This document shows positions 1 to 11,702 of a stretch of DNA of 64,000 bases, one piece after another. Source of the stretch: Phialophora verrucosa (Eukaryota > Ascomycota > Eurotiomycetes > Chaetothyriales > Herpotrichiellaceae). The notes below the pieces were generated by a model. That model was given only the letters and a program-made list of their open reading frames with translations. It searched no databases and was not told where the DNA came from. Position numbers and translations under genes: made by a program. Positions within the stretch are counted from its first letter, which is position 1, and each line of letters starts with the position of its first letter. The stretch is from positions 124,001-188,000 of the forward strand of contig MSED01000013.1 in NCBI GenBank assembly GCA_002099365.1. Reading direction: 5' to 3'.

Positions 1-1158
1 GCGCTAGGTGAGCACTTACCTCATCAATACTTGGGGTCATCAGGCCATTGTCAGAAATACAGTTGAAGACGACGTTTGATCCGAGCCGTAATGCTCATAG
101 CCGAAGATTCCCCTCGGTTACATCCGCTTCACGTACCTTTATCTGTCGCTACGAGTATCGTCTTACCCTTCGAGAGCCATTAGATGGGCCCGAAACACTT
201 GCAGACGCTTGGGCAGCGTATCAAGCTTTCGTTCGATATCTGGTTGTGTACGCCTTTTCAGTAACCTCGATTCCGGATGAGCCTTATTTGCAATATTAAA
301 CTCCACAGTCAAGGCGTGGTGTTCCGGTCTCAATCGGTCACGAGCACAAATAGACGTAGCTATTAACCTTAAATAGAAGGTTGCCCTCTTTGACGGCGTT
401 CTATCTCGCCAAGACTCGTAGGGATGCTGCGAGTACGGTACGGAGTACACAGGCGAACCATTTGGGGGTCCTATTCCGATACCACCGGAATGGGTTCACA
501 CTCTATCCAGGCCCTATTATTCTCTTCCCCTTGTGGAACTAATAGTGTCAGTTGCGGCTGTCATTCATAAAACATCTGTGTGGTGGAACACGCAGATGAA
601 GGCCTGGCACTATTACTTCGCCAAGCTTAGTCCACGTGACACGCGCCAACCACCATGCCACCCTTCTAATTCCGTCGTGATGGCCATGAACGAAAAGGCC
701 AATTCAAACCCAATATCGCCACCGGAACCGGAACCGATCAGTTTCCCGATCGGGCCAATGAACCAGACTTGTGCCCCAATCTCGGGGTTCCTCAACTGCT
801 GAGCCTAAGGCTCAACTATACTGGAGAGGGCTGGAGCCGGCAAAATGCAGAATCGGTTGGTACGGTCGTCAGTATTGTGAAGGGCACTTTGTACAATATT
901 TGTCGCGCGACTCCCCCAAAACGGAGACCCATACTACATCATCGAGTAGTTTATTCTGACATCTGTGAAGCTGCTGGAGGCTAGGCAGCCAAGTTCGTGG
1001 AGCTTATGGGATATCTAGGTATGTGCGATGGCGACAGGTTCTCACAGACCATTGTGACTGGCGAGCTGAAGCCACAAGGACAGGGAAGCCCACCCAAAAC
1101 TATTAGAGCTAACGCCACGGCGCAGGACTTGCTTTCGTCTCGGTGCTTCGCTTTGAAG
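1..1158. other. No convincing gene; window edge
   Basis: Only short open frames occur here, none with recognisable domains or consistent codon use. Near the left edge the minus strand reads GTAAGT (rev. comp. of ACTTAC at about 14-19), which could be a splice donor of a minus-strand gene running off the window, but no supporting exon can be read. A near-palindromic word GAGTACGGTACGGAGTAC sits at about 431-448. Confidence 0.5.
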
Positions 1159-3595
1159 TCAGATTCCTCCTCCCAAGGGATCCAAATCTGTAAGCTCGTC
1201 GCTGCGTAAACTGTTGAAGTTGTAGGGAAAATCCACTATGCCGTCTAATATCCAATTAAGGGGGTCGAATACATCATAATCGGTCTGGCCATATTCCATG
1301 GTGAGAGAATCAGCTGCCCTAGGAATGGCGGCACCTGACAACATAGGCTCGTTTATCGCTGAGACCGAGTCTGTGTTCGACGCCGGAATGTTGATTTTGT
1401 TATCAGGCTGCTGAAGTTGCGGATTTTGCTCCCTAACTGGTATCTGGTCAGTGACTGTCTCAAATGACAAATGTGGCCATTCTTACCATCAGCAGGCCTT
1501 CCGCCTCGAAAGTGGAAATTTTGTCGCCACTGCCAAACGGAGTCGAAGACCACAGACATGGACATCCGACACTTGACCTTGAGCTGGAGGCTGTCATCGG
1601 CAGCACCTTCGCCAATGTTGTTACGGTTCGGTTCCGCACGCACTCTTCCGCTTTTCCAGACCTGGGCCAGAACCTCAGACAGGCGCTCTGCCAGGTCGTT
1701 TTCCATCACGCTCATACTTCTCAGCGCCCAGACCGTCCTGGATAAAAGCTCGGATGCACCCTTTGCATCCAGCTCATGCTCGCCAAGGAAGTGATGCATG
1801 AGTTTGAGGAGTGAGAAGCCCGCCCCAAGCATCGTAAAGAAGATATAATTCGTCGCATGTGACAAGGACAGGCCATGAGAATAGCTTGATGGCAAACTGA
1901 CGCTGATGTTCGATTCCAGACTCAGACACGTCTCGAGGAACTCAGTAGTGGCATAGTAGAGCTTCAACATGTCTGTCCGGTATGACGGTAATGAAGGCGG
2001 CGAAAAGAAGGCACTCAGTCTCATGTGGAGCTTGGCCGCTTTGAGGTATATTTTCGTGATAGGTGAAGTGTCCTTCCGAAGCCTATCTTCAAGCTCGTCC
2101 AGTTCATGGGCGAGGAATGACACATAAGTAGGCCGTTCCGTGTCCGATGCAAGGCCGACAGGATCGTACGGATTCATGTAAAGAGTCCTCGACACTTTGT
2201 CAACAAACTTTTCTATCAGCAGTCGATTGAATATGGGAGCCGGTAGTTCGTAACTTGGGTTTGTTTCTAGGGGCTTCGGTCCAAGGGTCCAGTCGTAGAT
2301 ACTGAGGGGTGGTTGCCCATACGCCGTGCATATCCTCTGGGCGACAATATTGCACACGCTCCAAACCACGACCCGATCTTGTAACTCCACCTCTCTTAAC
2401 TCGACTCTGAACTTACTGAAATCTTGTGCATGTGTTGGGCGATGCATACCAATCTGCATGGCTATCTGCATCATCAACCCGCAGAGCATGAATGTTGGAT
2501 CCGTGGAAGTACTGCTGGTAGGCAACGGCCACGCACACAGTAAGATGAGAGCCTTGATCATATGGTAGTTTTGGGGTACCTCGGCGACAGTTGACCATAT
2601 CAACCTCATTAGGGGCCCGGTAAGGGTATTGAAGAGCTCAGGCTCCGGAGTGTAATGGCGAGCACCTACAGAGATGATGGTCCAAAACAGCAGAGGCGAT
2701 CTGGCGAAGTAATCCTCCGGCGTCCGGTCGGGGTTGAGAAACGGCAGGAATGGATGATGGAATGTGAAGAACCGTTGGAAGAGATCTTGCGCCCGATCTT
2801 GTGTTAGGGCCACGTCTTCCAGCCGCTTGAATACTGGTCTTCCTGTCCCCCCGCCTCGCAGATCAAGCAGTCCTGCGGCGGCAGCATCCGACGTAAATGT
2901 CCCGTCTCCCGTGGGCGATGGTTGCACAGGAGCTTTGCCATTGGTATGAGCGCCCTTGGCTACGCCTGCAGTTTTTTGTTGTGCAGCCACCTGCTTGCGC
3001 AGCTCGATGATCTCGCGCTCCATCTCTGCATTTCGCGATCTCTTGCCAACACGCTTGAAGTTGTCTTCGATCTTGCACCCGAGGTTGAGGCGCTTGCAGC
3101 GAGTGCACATCTGGAAGGGCTCTTGCACAACATCGCATCGCAGCTGCATGATGACTGTTAGCAATAGGACATGAGGAGGCGATAGGGCAGAAGTTGGCTC
3201 AAATCAAAGCACCACAATCTCATCGGGAGGGGTAAATGGGCAGATAGCTGCACGTCAGTGAGGGCGTGATGTATGCAGCGATCCCAACGTAATGTACAAC
3301 GTGTGTGAGAGCTCACCTTCTGCTGTCGGCATTCATTGCAAGCTCTTTTCACGGGTCTGCGCCTGCCATCGCGCCCGTTGTCATCACCATTGATGTCTGG
3401 TGACTCAAGGCTCGCTGGCGAGCTGTCGAAACCCGCCACGGAGGCGTTTCTTTTGTGGCTCTGCGTAGGACTGGCAAGCGCCGTGCCAGGTCCATCGCCT
3501 GGGCTTGCGGCGGATATAGAAGCCAGATTGAAATCGTCGCCAATTTCAAGGCCGATGAGGGTCTGAATTGGGATTGTCCAACTTGCGTGCGCCAT
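1159..3595 (-). CDS. Zn2Cys6 fungal transcription factor, War1/WarA-like
   Basis: Nuclear transcription regulator. I read three exons: 3595-3317, 3143-1487 and 1436-1159, giving about 737 residues. The first intron (173 nt) separates Lys93 and Leu94 inside the zinc cluster. The second is 50 nt with a CTGAC branch point close to the acceptor. The cluster has the spacing C-x2-C-x6-C-x9-C-x2-C-x6-C starting near residue 86. It is followed by a basic linker (FKRVGKRSRNAEME) and a short coiled coil, and then by a fungal-specific TF middle-homology region. The linker resembles War1/WarA weak-acid-response factors of yeast and Aspergillus. That family assignment is recalled, not searched. The upstream codon at 3613 is GTG, so ATG 3595 is taken as the start. 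Direct target genes cannot be inferred from the neighbours. Confidence 0.85.
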
Positions 3596-4454
3596 CCGAT
3601 ATCGCAGGCTCACAGGCTGGTCTGAGTCTGTTGCTAAGAGATAAGATAAGATCCTGTGGGTTAAGGAGCAGAGGTCAACAGCTGTTTCCTGGCGCCAATT
3701 GAGGGGAGGGATTTTGCCTTAACTGGCCAATGATCAATGACCTCAGGTCGGAGCTTCTCTACCATCATTATCCACAGCTGAACTGAACGACCGTATTCTG
3801 GATTGCCAATGGCGAGCTCCGAAGAGAAGAGAGAGCTCTTGAAACGTCCATTGAAGAAGGCGCCGACGTGTGACAAGGCGGCCGCGTCGAAGAGTAATGT
3901 CCATTTCACCCAACCACAGCCCCAAGATCAGCGCGGTGAGAACAACGTGAGTCATTTTTTCTTAGCGAATGGAGAGCTAATGAGAGAAATACAGTAACCG
4001 TTTTCGACTCCAGCATCACGTTTGAACCATTCCTCGACTCGGTCGGGCTTGAGAATCTGAGGAAGAGACAACAGATGGACGTGGAAGCAGACACGTTGGG
4101 CACGAAAGGATAGCATTCAATTGTATTCGACTCCTCGCTAGAAAATCCATTTAATCTGGGTTGGCCGTGCTCTGATGGTACATGCTCATTAGTTCATTTT
4201 ACTCATCAATCGTGAAGACGTCAGGTCGTGCGTAACTCTTGCGCTCCATACCCAAACTACCAACAATCATGATCACAACGCTGCCGAAATAGCCTCACAA
4301 GCGCCAAGCAAAAGGGATATTCAAAGCCGCCAGGGCCATGATAGTGTTATGGTAAACGTCGTCTTGTATATCCTGAAATGTCGTAAAAGGGGGTGCGCCG
4401 GCGAATAAATATGGTCGATCTGGCGACGTTGACTTGGGTGTCGGTCGGAGCACC
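3596..4454. other. Upstream region of the Zn2Cys6 gene; no gene seen
   Basis: This gap lies between the 5' end of the Zn2Cys6 gene and the 3' end of the next minus-strand gene. It must hold the promoter of the former and the terminator of the latter. Short open frames have no protein-like features. I see no clear TATA box or repeat. Confidence 0.5.
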
Positions 4455-7217
4455 TCATATATCTCTTGCCAGGCTGGTATTGCTGGCCGGAAACCTGGAG
4501 TCACCTTGTGAGACGACATTTGCTCCAATGCTGCGTCGAAGCTCAGCTCTCCGTCTTTCTCTGCGTTCGTCCTCTTTCCGCTGTTTGGCATGCAGTATCC
4601 TGTCTTGGACGGCCTTAACTCCAACGAGAGGGAAGTGGAACCCTAAACCCGGCCCTGAAGATCGGTGCAGCTTGCGGGACGCTCGAATCCTTGCCAGACT
4701 GGAATGACTCGATTGCTTCACGATCCCTCGATTCTGCTTGCGGCGTTCGGAGATCCGCCGGATCAGAGACATTGGCCCCGTAATGACAATCCTCTCTTGT
4801 GGGAGACCTAAGGTATTGTTGATTATTCCTTCATCATGTGAGCGCTCCTGCTGCTCCCCTCCTGAGCGAGCATTGTCGATGTCATCCCAGAAAGCCCGAG
4901 GCCGCCACATTGGATGAAGATTGTTGTCGAGGTCTTGGTCCGCCTTGAGGTTGCGAGCGTTCTTCAAGCTCAGATTGCGAGAAATAGAGCTCATAAAGGA
5001 TTCCGACCGACGCCGCGATCCGCCAGGACGCTTCACAGAGCTTATCCTGTCAACTCCGAGTTGGCGGTCGGCGTTCTCATCGCCGGGTGTGGGCGGAATC
5101 ACTTTAAATTGTGGTGGTTCAGGAGGTTGTCTAGGATTGCGCAAAGGAGATTCCACTTCCATTTCTGGCAGTTTCTGCCTCTGAACTTCATGAACAGCCC
5201 TCGATTCCGCAACTGAGAAGGGCTCAATCAACTGCAGGGAGTGATTGTTGTGAGCAAAGTAGTTGATCGCCTTTGCCTCGTTTATTTCAGGGGAAGCTGA
5301 CTGAAAAGAGGGTTGTGAGAATGGCGTGTCAAATATCGAAGGCGGGCGAAGAGCTGCCCATTCCTTTGTTCCGGGCACCATCAAGCCAAGCGCACTCAAG
5401 TCTTTTTCTCCGTTCCCAGAGACGAGAGTTAGATTCGTGGGAGCCACGGCCGGAGATCCGATGATCCCTGGTCCAGAAGATTTGCGTTGTGGACGGCTGA
5501 GAACAGTTTCGTCTAGGTCATGAACCTGCTCTACGAGGTCCGAACCTCGCAAGCTGTTGAGGAGCCGTTCGGATTCCATTCTATCCAGAGTTTTACGCAG
5601 GTCTTTCTCAGCCTGTTTCCTTTGAACCTGAAGGTGCTCAGAAGTGATTGAATTGGCCCTTGAAGTAGCCCTGGAAGTGGGTGCTGACAGTGAGGAACTC
5701 CGTGCCGGTATCACAGGTGCTTGAAGTTGGTCCCTACCACGTTCAATAGATTCCGAAAATGCCCTTTTGTGATGCCATGATGACGGGGGATTGTCCGGGC
5801 CTTTATGAGAATGAGTTCGCCCAGAACTATTTGACAGCGACTGCCGTTGGCTGCTTTGTGCGGAGGACCCCAAAGAAGAACTTCTCTCAGGAATGACTGC
5901 CACGCGGATCACTTCGGTCTTGGGAAGGACTGTACTTGAAGCGAAACTGTATGACTTGGAGACCTCCGAACCAAAGCTCCAGCGATTTTGATTGCTTAGC
6001 CGTGCCTTTTTGTGAACGAGGCGGTGCGGAGAGTCGGAATTGGAAAGCAAAGAATTTCTGTTTGAGGCTGGCAGAGGTGAGCTGACAGAACGCAAAGATT
6101 CATGCTTATTAACATGGCGCAACGTCGTCTTACGCCGGGGTAGAGGGGCCTGTTCCACGACATATGCTTCAATGGTTGATGTTGTCGAGATGCCGGAGAA
6201 ACGTCGATTGTCTTCGATGCCCGAGTGTCGATCTTCAACTGGCTCATCACCAATTGGCACAGAACTATTCCAACCGATTATATCCGCAAACTTCTCGGTC
6301 GAAGCAGATGGGTCTTGGCTTTGCGCTTCCAACAGTCTGTCGCGCAGACTCTTGCCTCTCTTCAAGTCTTGTTGACCGAGGCTGTGGCGCACTTGATAGG
6401 GTGATTCGATGCTTTCCGACGGGACAGCTGGAGCGGTCTCTAGAGGGTTGTGGGAAAGCTCGCCTTTTGGGACGGGCTCTGGGCTTGAACTTGAGTTCTG
6501 CTGTTCTGCTCCTGGCTGAATCATTCCATCGCTTTCGCTGCCGAGAAAGCTCGCTTTGCCGACGAAAGACTCAGGGTGTCGACCAACAAAGGGTGCCTCA
6601 CCATATAAATTGACCAGGCGCGATCGAGCCAAGGTACTGTGCCGCAAGCGATGCGCCGCCGCACCGAACTTGTCAACGGAGCTCAACGGCCACTGGAAGC
6701 CATACTCCTGGCGTTGCACATTGCCCTCGGAGTCGACATCTGAGGCGAGCTCTTCCCGTGCGGTCGTAAATGATTCCGTCCGGGTGGAAGCCATGGACGA
6801 GTGGGTACCCAAGAACGGGCGGACGAATGAGGCATCGTGTTCGCGTGGAGGGGTATTATCAGGTGTCGGTGGGCTATTCTGGTTAATGGGCGTCACCAAG
6901 CTTGATCTATAGACAGTTGCGTCAATTGTCGGGGCAATTTCTTCCGGAGCTGGTGTGTCGCTCTCAATGTTCCCTGCAGGTGGGGTAGGAGGAAGATGTG
7001 GCGACGTAGGCAAGACTGTCGAGACAGAGTGATAAGAGTGATCTTCGAGATGATGGTCACCAACAGCTTGAGCGGATATGCGATAAAGCTTTCGAAGATT
7101 GGACGAAGCGTGTCTTGAACCGTCGCGATGAGGTAGAGATTTGGACGAAGACGGCGGTGATTGACTTGAAGGATCCCTGGGAGGGCCCATGATGGTATAC
7201 TCGGTGGTCCTGCCCAT
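4455..7217 (-). CDS. Large disordered fungal protein with conserved basic C-terminus
   Basis: Single open frame of 920 codons starting at ATG 7217. Most of the protein (about residues 10-700) is Ser/Pro/Thr-rich and apparently disordered, with many basophilic-kinase-like RxxS sites. The C-terminal 180 residues look folded and conserved. They contain LHPMWRPRAFWDD at about residue 770 and a basic helical segment (VQDRILHAKQRKEDERRERR) near residue 880. I recall similar C-termini in uncharacterised Pezizomycotina proteins but know no function. A scaffold or signalling role is only a guess. A GT inside the last codons could begin an alternative C-terminal intron leading to another frame that stops near 4295. 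The uninterrupted frame is preferred. Confidence 0.75.
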   Translation of the reverse strand: MGRTTEYTIMGPPRDPSSQSPPSSSKSLPHRDGSRHASSNLRKLYRISAQAVGDHHLEDHSYHSVSTVLPTSPHLPPTPPAGNIESDTPAPEEIAPTIDATVYRSSLVTPINQNSPPTPDNTPPREHDASFVRPFLGTHSSMASTRTESFTTAREELASDVDSEGNVQRQEYGFQWPLSSVDKFGAAAHRLRHSTLARSRLVNLYGEAPFVGRHPESFVGKASFLGSESDGMIQPGAEQQNSSSSPEPVPKGELSHNPLETAPAVPSESIESPYQVRHSLGQQDLKRGKSLRDRLLEAQSQDPSASTEKFADIIGWNSSVPIGDEPVEDRHSGIEDNRRFSGISTTSTIEAYVVEQAPLPRRKTTLRHVNKHESLRSVSSPLPASNRNSLLSNSDSPHRLVHKKARLSNQNRWSFGSEVSKSYSFASSTVLPKTEVIRVAVIPERSSSLGSSAQSSQRQSLSNSSGRTHSHKGPDNPPSSWHHKRAFSESIERGRDQLQAPVIPARSSSLSAPTSRATSRANSITSEHLQVQRKQAEKDLRKTLDRMESERLLNSLRGSDLVEQVHDLDETVLSRPQRKSSGPGIIGSPAVAPTNLTLVSGNGEKDLSALGLMVPGTKEWAALRPPSIFDTPFSQPSFQSASPEINEAKAINYFAHNNHSLQLIEPFSVAESRAVHEVQRQKLPEMEVESPLRNPRQPPEPPQFKVIPPTPGDENADRQLGVDRISSVKRPGGSRRRSESFMSSISRNLSLKNARNLKADQDLDNNLHPMWRPRAFWDDIDNARSGGEQQERSHDEGIINNTLGLPQERIVITGPMSLIRRISERRKQNRGIVKQSSHSSLARIRASRKLHRSSGPGLGFHFPLVGVKAVQDRILHAKQRKEDERRERRRAELRRSIGANVVSQGDSRFPASNTSLARDI

Positions 7218-8516
7218 TACAGCATCACTTCATGCCATCAATGTCATTCAGTGGTGCCTCCTCTTCATTGCGACAAATAACCATGGGAGAATATGAGCGT
7301 GGGGGACCGTTTCTCAAGACCTCGAACGTGCCGAGTTGGCTCGAACGAAGGGTTGAGAGCCCGAGCAAGCGGTGTCAAGGTTTATGGGTGGTCCGCAAAG
7401 CGCAGGAAACGGTTGGATGAGTGACGCGATGTGTGACAGGCTCAAAACTTTCCCGTAGCTGGTTGTCCGCACTGGAGGAATCGATCGCCGTCGGCCTCGG
7501 GGTGAGTCAGACTTCCAAACGACAGCCGACACTCGAGGATATCGACAAAGGGCTTCGCGATCGAGGCGGTTTGAAGACGTGCCTAACGACTGGTGCAAGG
7601 CGTCAAGGTCGGAGGTCCGCTGCTGAAGAGATGGCTGGGGTCTGCTAACAAGCGCAACGCGGTGATGGCTTCCGAGCTCAATTCCACGTCGCCTCGACCA
7701 TGAAAATGAGACGACGGTTGACAGGCCGACGGCAGCTTCTAGCCGTAAAGGCAGGACACTGACCACAGAATATCAGGAAGCGAAATAGAGTGACGAATAG
7801 TGCAGTTCAACGGCGATGTGAAGTGAGAGGCAGAACAGGGATTAAGGAGACCGGCTTGGGCGATTACCGAGACGCCGGCACAACAGGCAACTCAGCCGGA
7901 TCGCGCCTCGACACGTTCCTCTCGCGACCATTCCACGCTCATTCTTTCAGGTCGGCTTTCAGGAATGTAGCGTTGCTTGCCACGCTTGCTCAGGACAGAT
8001 GTCACGGTATCTGTCCCTATCACACCATGAAATGTCGACAAGCGACCATGGCTGGGTTATGTCGGCCAGCTCTCTCCTTGAAGAGATGGTCAACACCTTA
8101 GATCACCCCGACTGCTCTATCTAACTCGAGCCTTCCCCCGCCAGTTTGAACCAAAAATAATACCGGTTACCCTCCCCTTGGATGCGCAAGACCAGGTACG
8201 AGTTACGCTATGGATACTTGGTAGTTTGAAGCACATTCCTTCTCTCTTTGTCGCCACATTCCATTCCTTTGCTCAGCTCTCAGCTTCAGCCTCAGTAGGG
8301 GCCAAAGCAACAAAAGCCGAAGTCCTCCCATATTGTATCACGCACCATGTTTGGGGCGCTGGATACGAGTACACAGCCTGGTGTCACATTATAAGCACCT
8401 ACCGATCGCCTTCTCATCGAAACACCTAGGTTGATTTGTTGATCTTTAGGAGTGTTGCCCTTAGATGTGTTCTCGTTGACCCGGGTATCCTAACGTTGTC
8501 AGCTGCAGACCTGTGA
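7218..8516. other. Divergent intergenic promoter region
   Basis: This 1.3-kb gap separates two genes transcribed away from each other, so both promoters should be here. A TACGAGTACA word lies at 8364-8373, about 150 nt before the next ATG. Open frames in the gap are short and not protein-like. Confidence 0.5.
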
Positions 8517-9497
8517 ATGGAATTGATGTACCCTCAAACAAGCGCGAAGTTGGGGGGCTTTTTCTTTCCATTCATACTCGTGTTCCACCGGGCACTGGCA
8601 TCACCCGTCCCTGAGATCTTCCCGCCTGAAGCCGATACTCTCTCCTTCACAGAACTAGCCCAGAAGGCCGTCCTCCGGATCCTGGAACTGGGCTTCATTC
8701 GAGGCATCGCGGCCTCACTCTTCATACTCTGCTGTCTGGTATGTCTGCTCATCTGCACACTTCGGGCGCTAGCGGTCTATCTCCACCATCATGATGCCAA
8801 ACTGTGGGGAACGTACGAAGAAGTTCCCGCCTGCGACTCTGGCGAGAAGGGAGCGCGAGAGGAAGCTATCTGCCGGCGACCCAGTATAGTCAACGAGTGC
8901 CGGCCACAGCACCTTCAAGGTCAAAATCGAAGCCGCAATTCTAGGTATATCATGGCAAATCCTTCCACGCCAGTCACAAAGATCAACGTCCACGCCACGC
9001 CAAGGCGAGCTGCAGTCGCTATGTCACCTTCCTCACCCTCAAAGACGAGGGCCTCAACTCCCGTTCGGTCTCCTTCGACGCCACTGCGATCCGCCTTATC
9101 CAAATCTCCACCATGTTCACATCGCCTTTCCAATGCCCCATCCTACCGTTTCAGTTCGCGAAGGACAAGCACAAGTACAATATTAACGCCGAGTCCGAAA
9201 TCCGTCCGATGGGCGGATCAAGTTCATGTCTCCATCACCTCCACCATCGAAATGAGCGTGCAGCGACGTCGGGGGGACGCAATGCAAGCAGCTTCTGAGG
9301 CCGAGATGGACATTGCATCAAGAACGGTTGGAAATAGAAACCAGCGGCACTCTGATGTCTCAGATACCCCAGTTTACCACGTCGAATCACTTCCCAACTA
9401 TGACGCACTTCCACCAAGATCTGTTGTGCCATTCAGCGATGGACAAGGCGATTCCAGTAGGGAATCATTCATGCTACTAGAGGGAGATACGAGCTGA
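8517..9497 (+). CDS. Orphan single-pass membrane protein
   Basis: Uninterrupted frame of 326 codons. Residues about 10-28 (GGFFFPFILVFHRALAS) look like a signal peptide. A second hydrophobic segment near residues 62-88 (IAASLFILCCLVCLLICTL) is a likely transmembrane helix with three cysteines. The remainder is a cytosolic, Ser/Thr/Pro-rich tail with many SPSK/TPVR/STPLR-type motifs that could be proline-directed phosphorylation sites, ending in a short acidic stretch. I do not recognise the family. The arrangement (short lumenal or extracellular N-part, one helix, long disordered tail) would fit a type I membrane adaptor, which is inference only. Confidence 0.65.
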   Translation: MELMYPQTSAKLGGFFFPFILVFHRALASPVPEIFPPEADTLSFTELAQKAVLRILELGFIRGIAASLFILCCLVCLLICTLRALAVYLHHHDAKLWGTYEEVPACDSGEKGAREEAICRRPSIVNECRPQHLQGQNRSRNSRYIMANPSTPVTKINVHATPRRAAVAMSPSSPSKTRASTPVRSPSTPLRSALSKSPPCSHRLSNAPSYRFSSRRTSTSTILTPSPKSVRWADQVHVSITSTIEMSVQRRRGDAMQAASEAEMDIASRTVGNRNQRHSDVSDTPVYHVESLPNYDALPPRSVVPFSDGQGDSSRESFMLLEGDTS

Positions 9498-10977
9498 ACT
9501 ACATTTATGGGGACCTTCGGTAACAGGCCGCGGCTTTTCAATTCACACCAGAGCTTCTCATTGGCGCACCCTCGCACATCGAGAGCTCTCTATTCAGTCC
9601 CTGGACCCCTGCCTTTCGAATCTATTCTCAGATACGGGTTATGAGATCTTTTTGTGAAATTCAATATTTTCATAACTTCTACCCTCGATCTCCGACCCGC
9701 TTCGAGTGGAGTGCATTGAACAATTCCTGAGGACCGAAGCGAACATCTTGAAAGTGCACAGTAGCGGACGTGCAGGAGACTTTACAGTGGACGCCGTGCA
9801 ATGACGCGGCTTTCTACTTACGTACACGTTCTGTCCTGTTGTTTCTTCAGGCAGCGTCTTGTGCAGTAGAGATGCTAAACTTGTTTGAGGTAGTTTCTTA
9901 CATCCACCCGAAAGGGTCAGCCTCGGCCAACGTGTATCTTGATGTGTTTCCGTATGCTTAGACACGGCATGTTTCCTTCTGACACAAACAGGCCAGACTC
10001 GAGCGGAATCTGAGCGACCGACGAAGCCGGGGCAGACATCCGCATGGCCAGACCTTTGAAGGATGTTTGTCTCGTGTGGAGGAGGATGACATGTGGTGGG
10101 GTTAAGCAGCTGCTTGCCTCGACAACCGGCACCAAACGGGCGGATCGAGAAGCAGGGCCTTGGGCTTGGAAGTAATATACGACACTTATGTGATGCGAAA
10201 GAGATGACAGAAAGCGACCAGGTTAAGTCATGTTGCAGATATCGACTAGCCCTAAAAATAACCACGCTAGCTAGATATCAGCCTAGCCCTAAATGACGTC
10301 AACTTGGACCCGAGGATCGTTGGGTGATTAGTGGGCGAGTAAAGATGGTTAGATTCTAAGTGGTTTCATTGTCAACTGCAATCCTCTTTGCAACTCCAAA
10401 TGACCTGTGAGGTTGGAATAACTCATCTCTTGTTAAAGCGTGGCAAAGATACGTCTTGCAGTCTGCACCTCGATTGAATGGAGCCCGAACCATGCTTTGA
10501 AGAGATGTACCAACCAGGGAATGGTTGTTGTCAAGCTTCTGGCATCAATCCCGAAGCGTTTGTTTGAATGGCGAGCTTGAAGCTCTCACCCACTTTCGCA
10601 CACTTTGCGGTCATTCTCTATCCCGTCTTGCGTCTGCACTCCTTTCCTCGAAATGTATTGGATCTGACGAACGCTGGTATCCCGTTCAAAGCACCATGTT
10701 TTTTTTTCTCTGAGCAGGAGCTGTTCAAGCCTTCATGCACACCACAGTCTTTCCGCAATTTCACCATCGATGGTCAGCGATGTCTCATCCTTTGATGAAC
10801 AAGCTGGTCAGTACTAGGTATAAGTATCTTCTCCCAAGGTCCTCTTGCATTGTCTTCATCTTCCTGTAGCACGAGAAACCAGCAACATTCGTTGTACACT
10901 TCTATCTCGTCCATTCTCAGGCCCTTTCAAGTCCGATTCACCTGAACCACACGGAAGGTTTCATAGCAACTTCGAAA
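9498..10977. other. Intergenic, promoter of the secreted repeat protein
   Basis: This 1.5-kb stretch has no credible coding frame. The longest minus-strand frame (9639-10265) shows no domain. A nine-T run lies near 10699-10707. A TATA-like element is annotated separately at 10819. Confidence 0.5.
10819..10828 (+). promoter_or_regulatory. TATA-like element upstream of the secreted repeat gene
   Basis: TATAAGTATC lies about 150 nt before ATG 10978. It is followed by a pyrimidine-biased leader, the usual layout of strongly expressed fungal genes. The same ten bases recur at 48951. Confidence 0.55.
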
Positions 10978-11702
10978 ATGCTCGCCGCACGCTCTTTGAT
11001 CCTAGCGGCCTTCGCAGGCCTCGCTCTGGGTCTGCCGCATCCAGAGGCTGACGCTGAGAAGAGAGGCTACTACACCTCGACCTACCCTTACAGCTCTACC
11101 TATGCTACGTCCGTCTGTGAGTCTACCTTTCCACGCAAATATGGCTCCTGTCACATTCGAACGGGCTGATCGATAAGCAGATCCGGCGTATACCACTTAT
11201 CCTACCACCACCTACTATCCTACAACCACGTACTACCCGACAACGACCTATTCCACCTACTACGCGACTCCGACTGTGATAGTCTACTCGACAATCACAG
11301 ATTACGCTACCGTGACGGACTACGCCACTGTGACAGATTACTCGACCGTCACCGACTACTCGACCGTCACCGACTATTCCACCATTACGGACTACAGTAC
11401 TGTGTACAGCACTCTCTACAGTACCGCCTACAGTACCGCCTACAGCACCGTGTATAGCACTGTCTACAGCACAGTCTATAGCACCGTCTACCCGTAAGCA
11501 TTCCTGGGAAAGCGCATCTCTTCCTCTGCTCTTTGTGCATACCGCGTCCGGATGAGTGCAACTGACTAGTTTCTGAAGGACTTCGACATACTACACCAGC
11601 ACTTATTACACCCCGGCCTACACATCTACGTACAGTACCGTGTACCCCGTCTATACTTCGGCATACACCAGCAGCTACAGCAAGTACGGGGGTGGATGGT
11701 GA
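10978..11702 (+). CDS. Small secreted Tyr/Thr/Ser-repeat protein with Kex2-type site
   Basis: Three exons, 10978-11116, 11181-11493 and 11579-11702, encode 191 residues. The introns are 64 and 85 nt; the second has an ACTGAC branch region and restores an uninterrupted repeat frame. Residues 1-18 form a signal peptide (LILAAFAGLALG). A short acidic pro-segment follows and ends in Lys28-Arg29, a Kex2-type site. The mature part is almost entirely low complexity: PTTTYY units, then six T-(V/I)-T-D-Y-(A/S) hexads, then eight YST(V/L/A) triads, then TSTYY-type units. Tyr occurs about every third or fourth residue. It ends in YGGGW with no cysteine and no visible GPI signal. A cell-wall or surface repeat protein is plausible, but no family is recognised. 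Confidence 0.8.

Noticed and set aside
1439..1486. A 28-32 nt intron in the Zn2Cys6 gene
   Set aside because: Too short for the spliceosome; a 50-nt version ending at 1437 with a CTGAC branch point keeps the frame.
9639..10265. Minus-strand open frame of 208 codons
   Set aside because: Composition is Arg/His/Cys/Ser-rich without domains, no good start context, and no continuity with splice sites.
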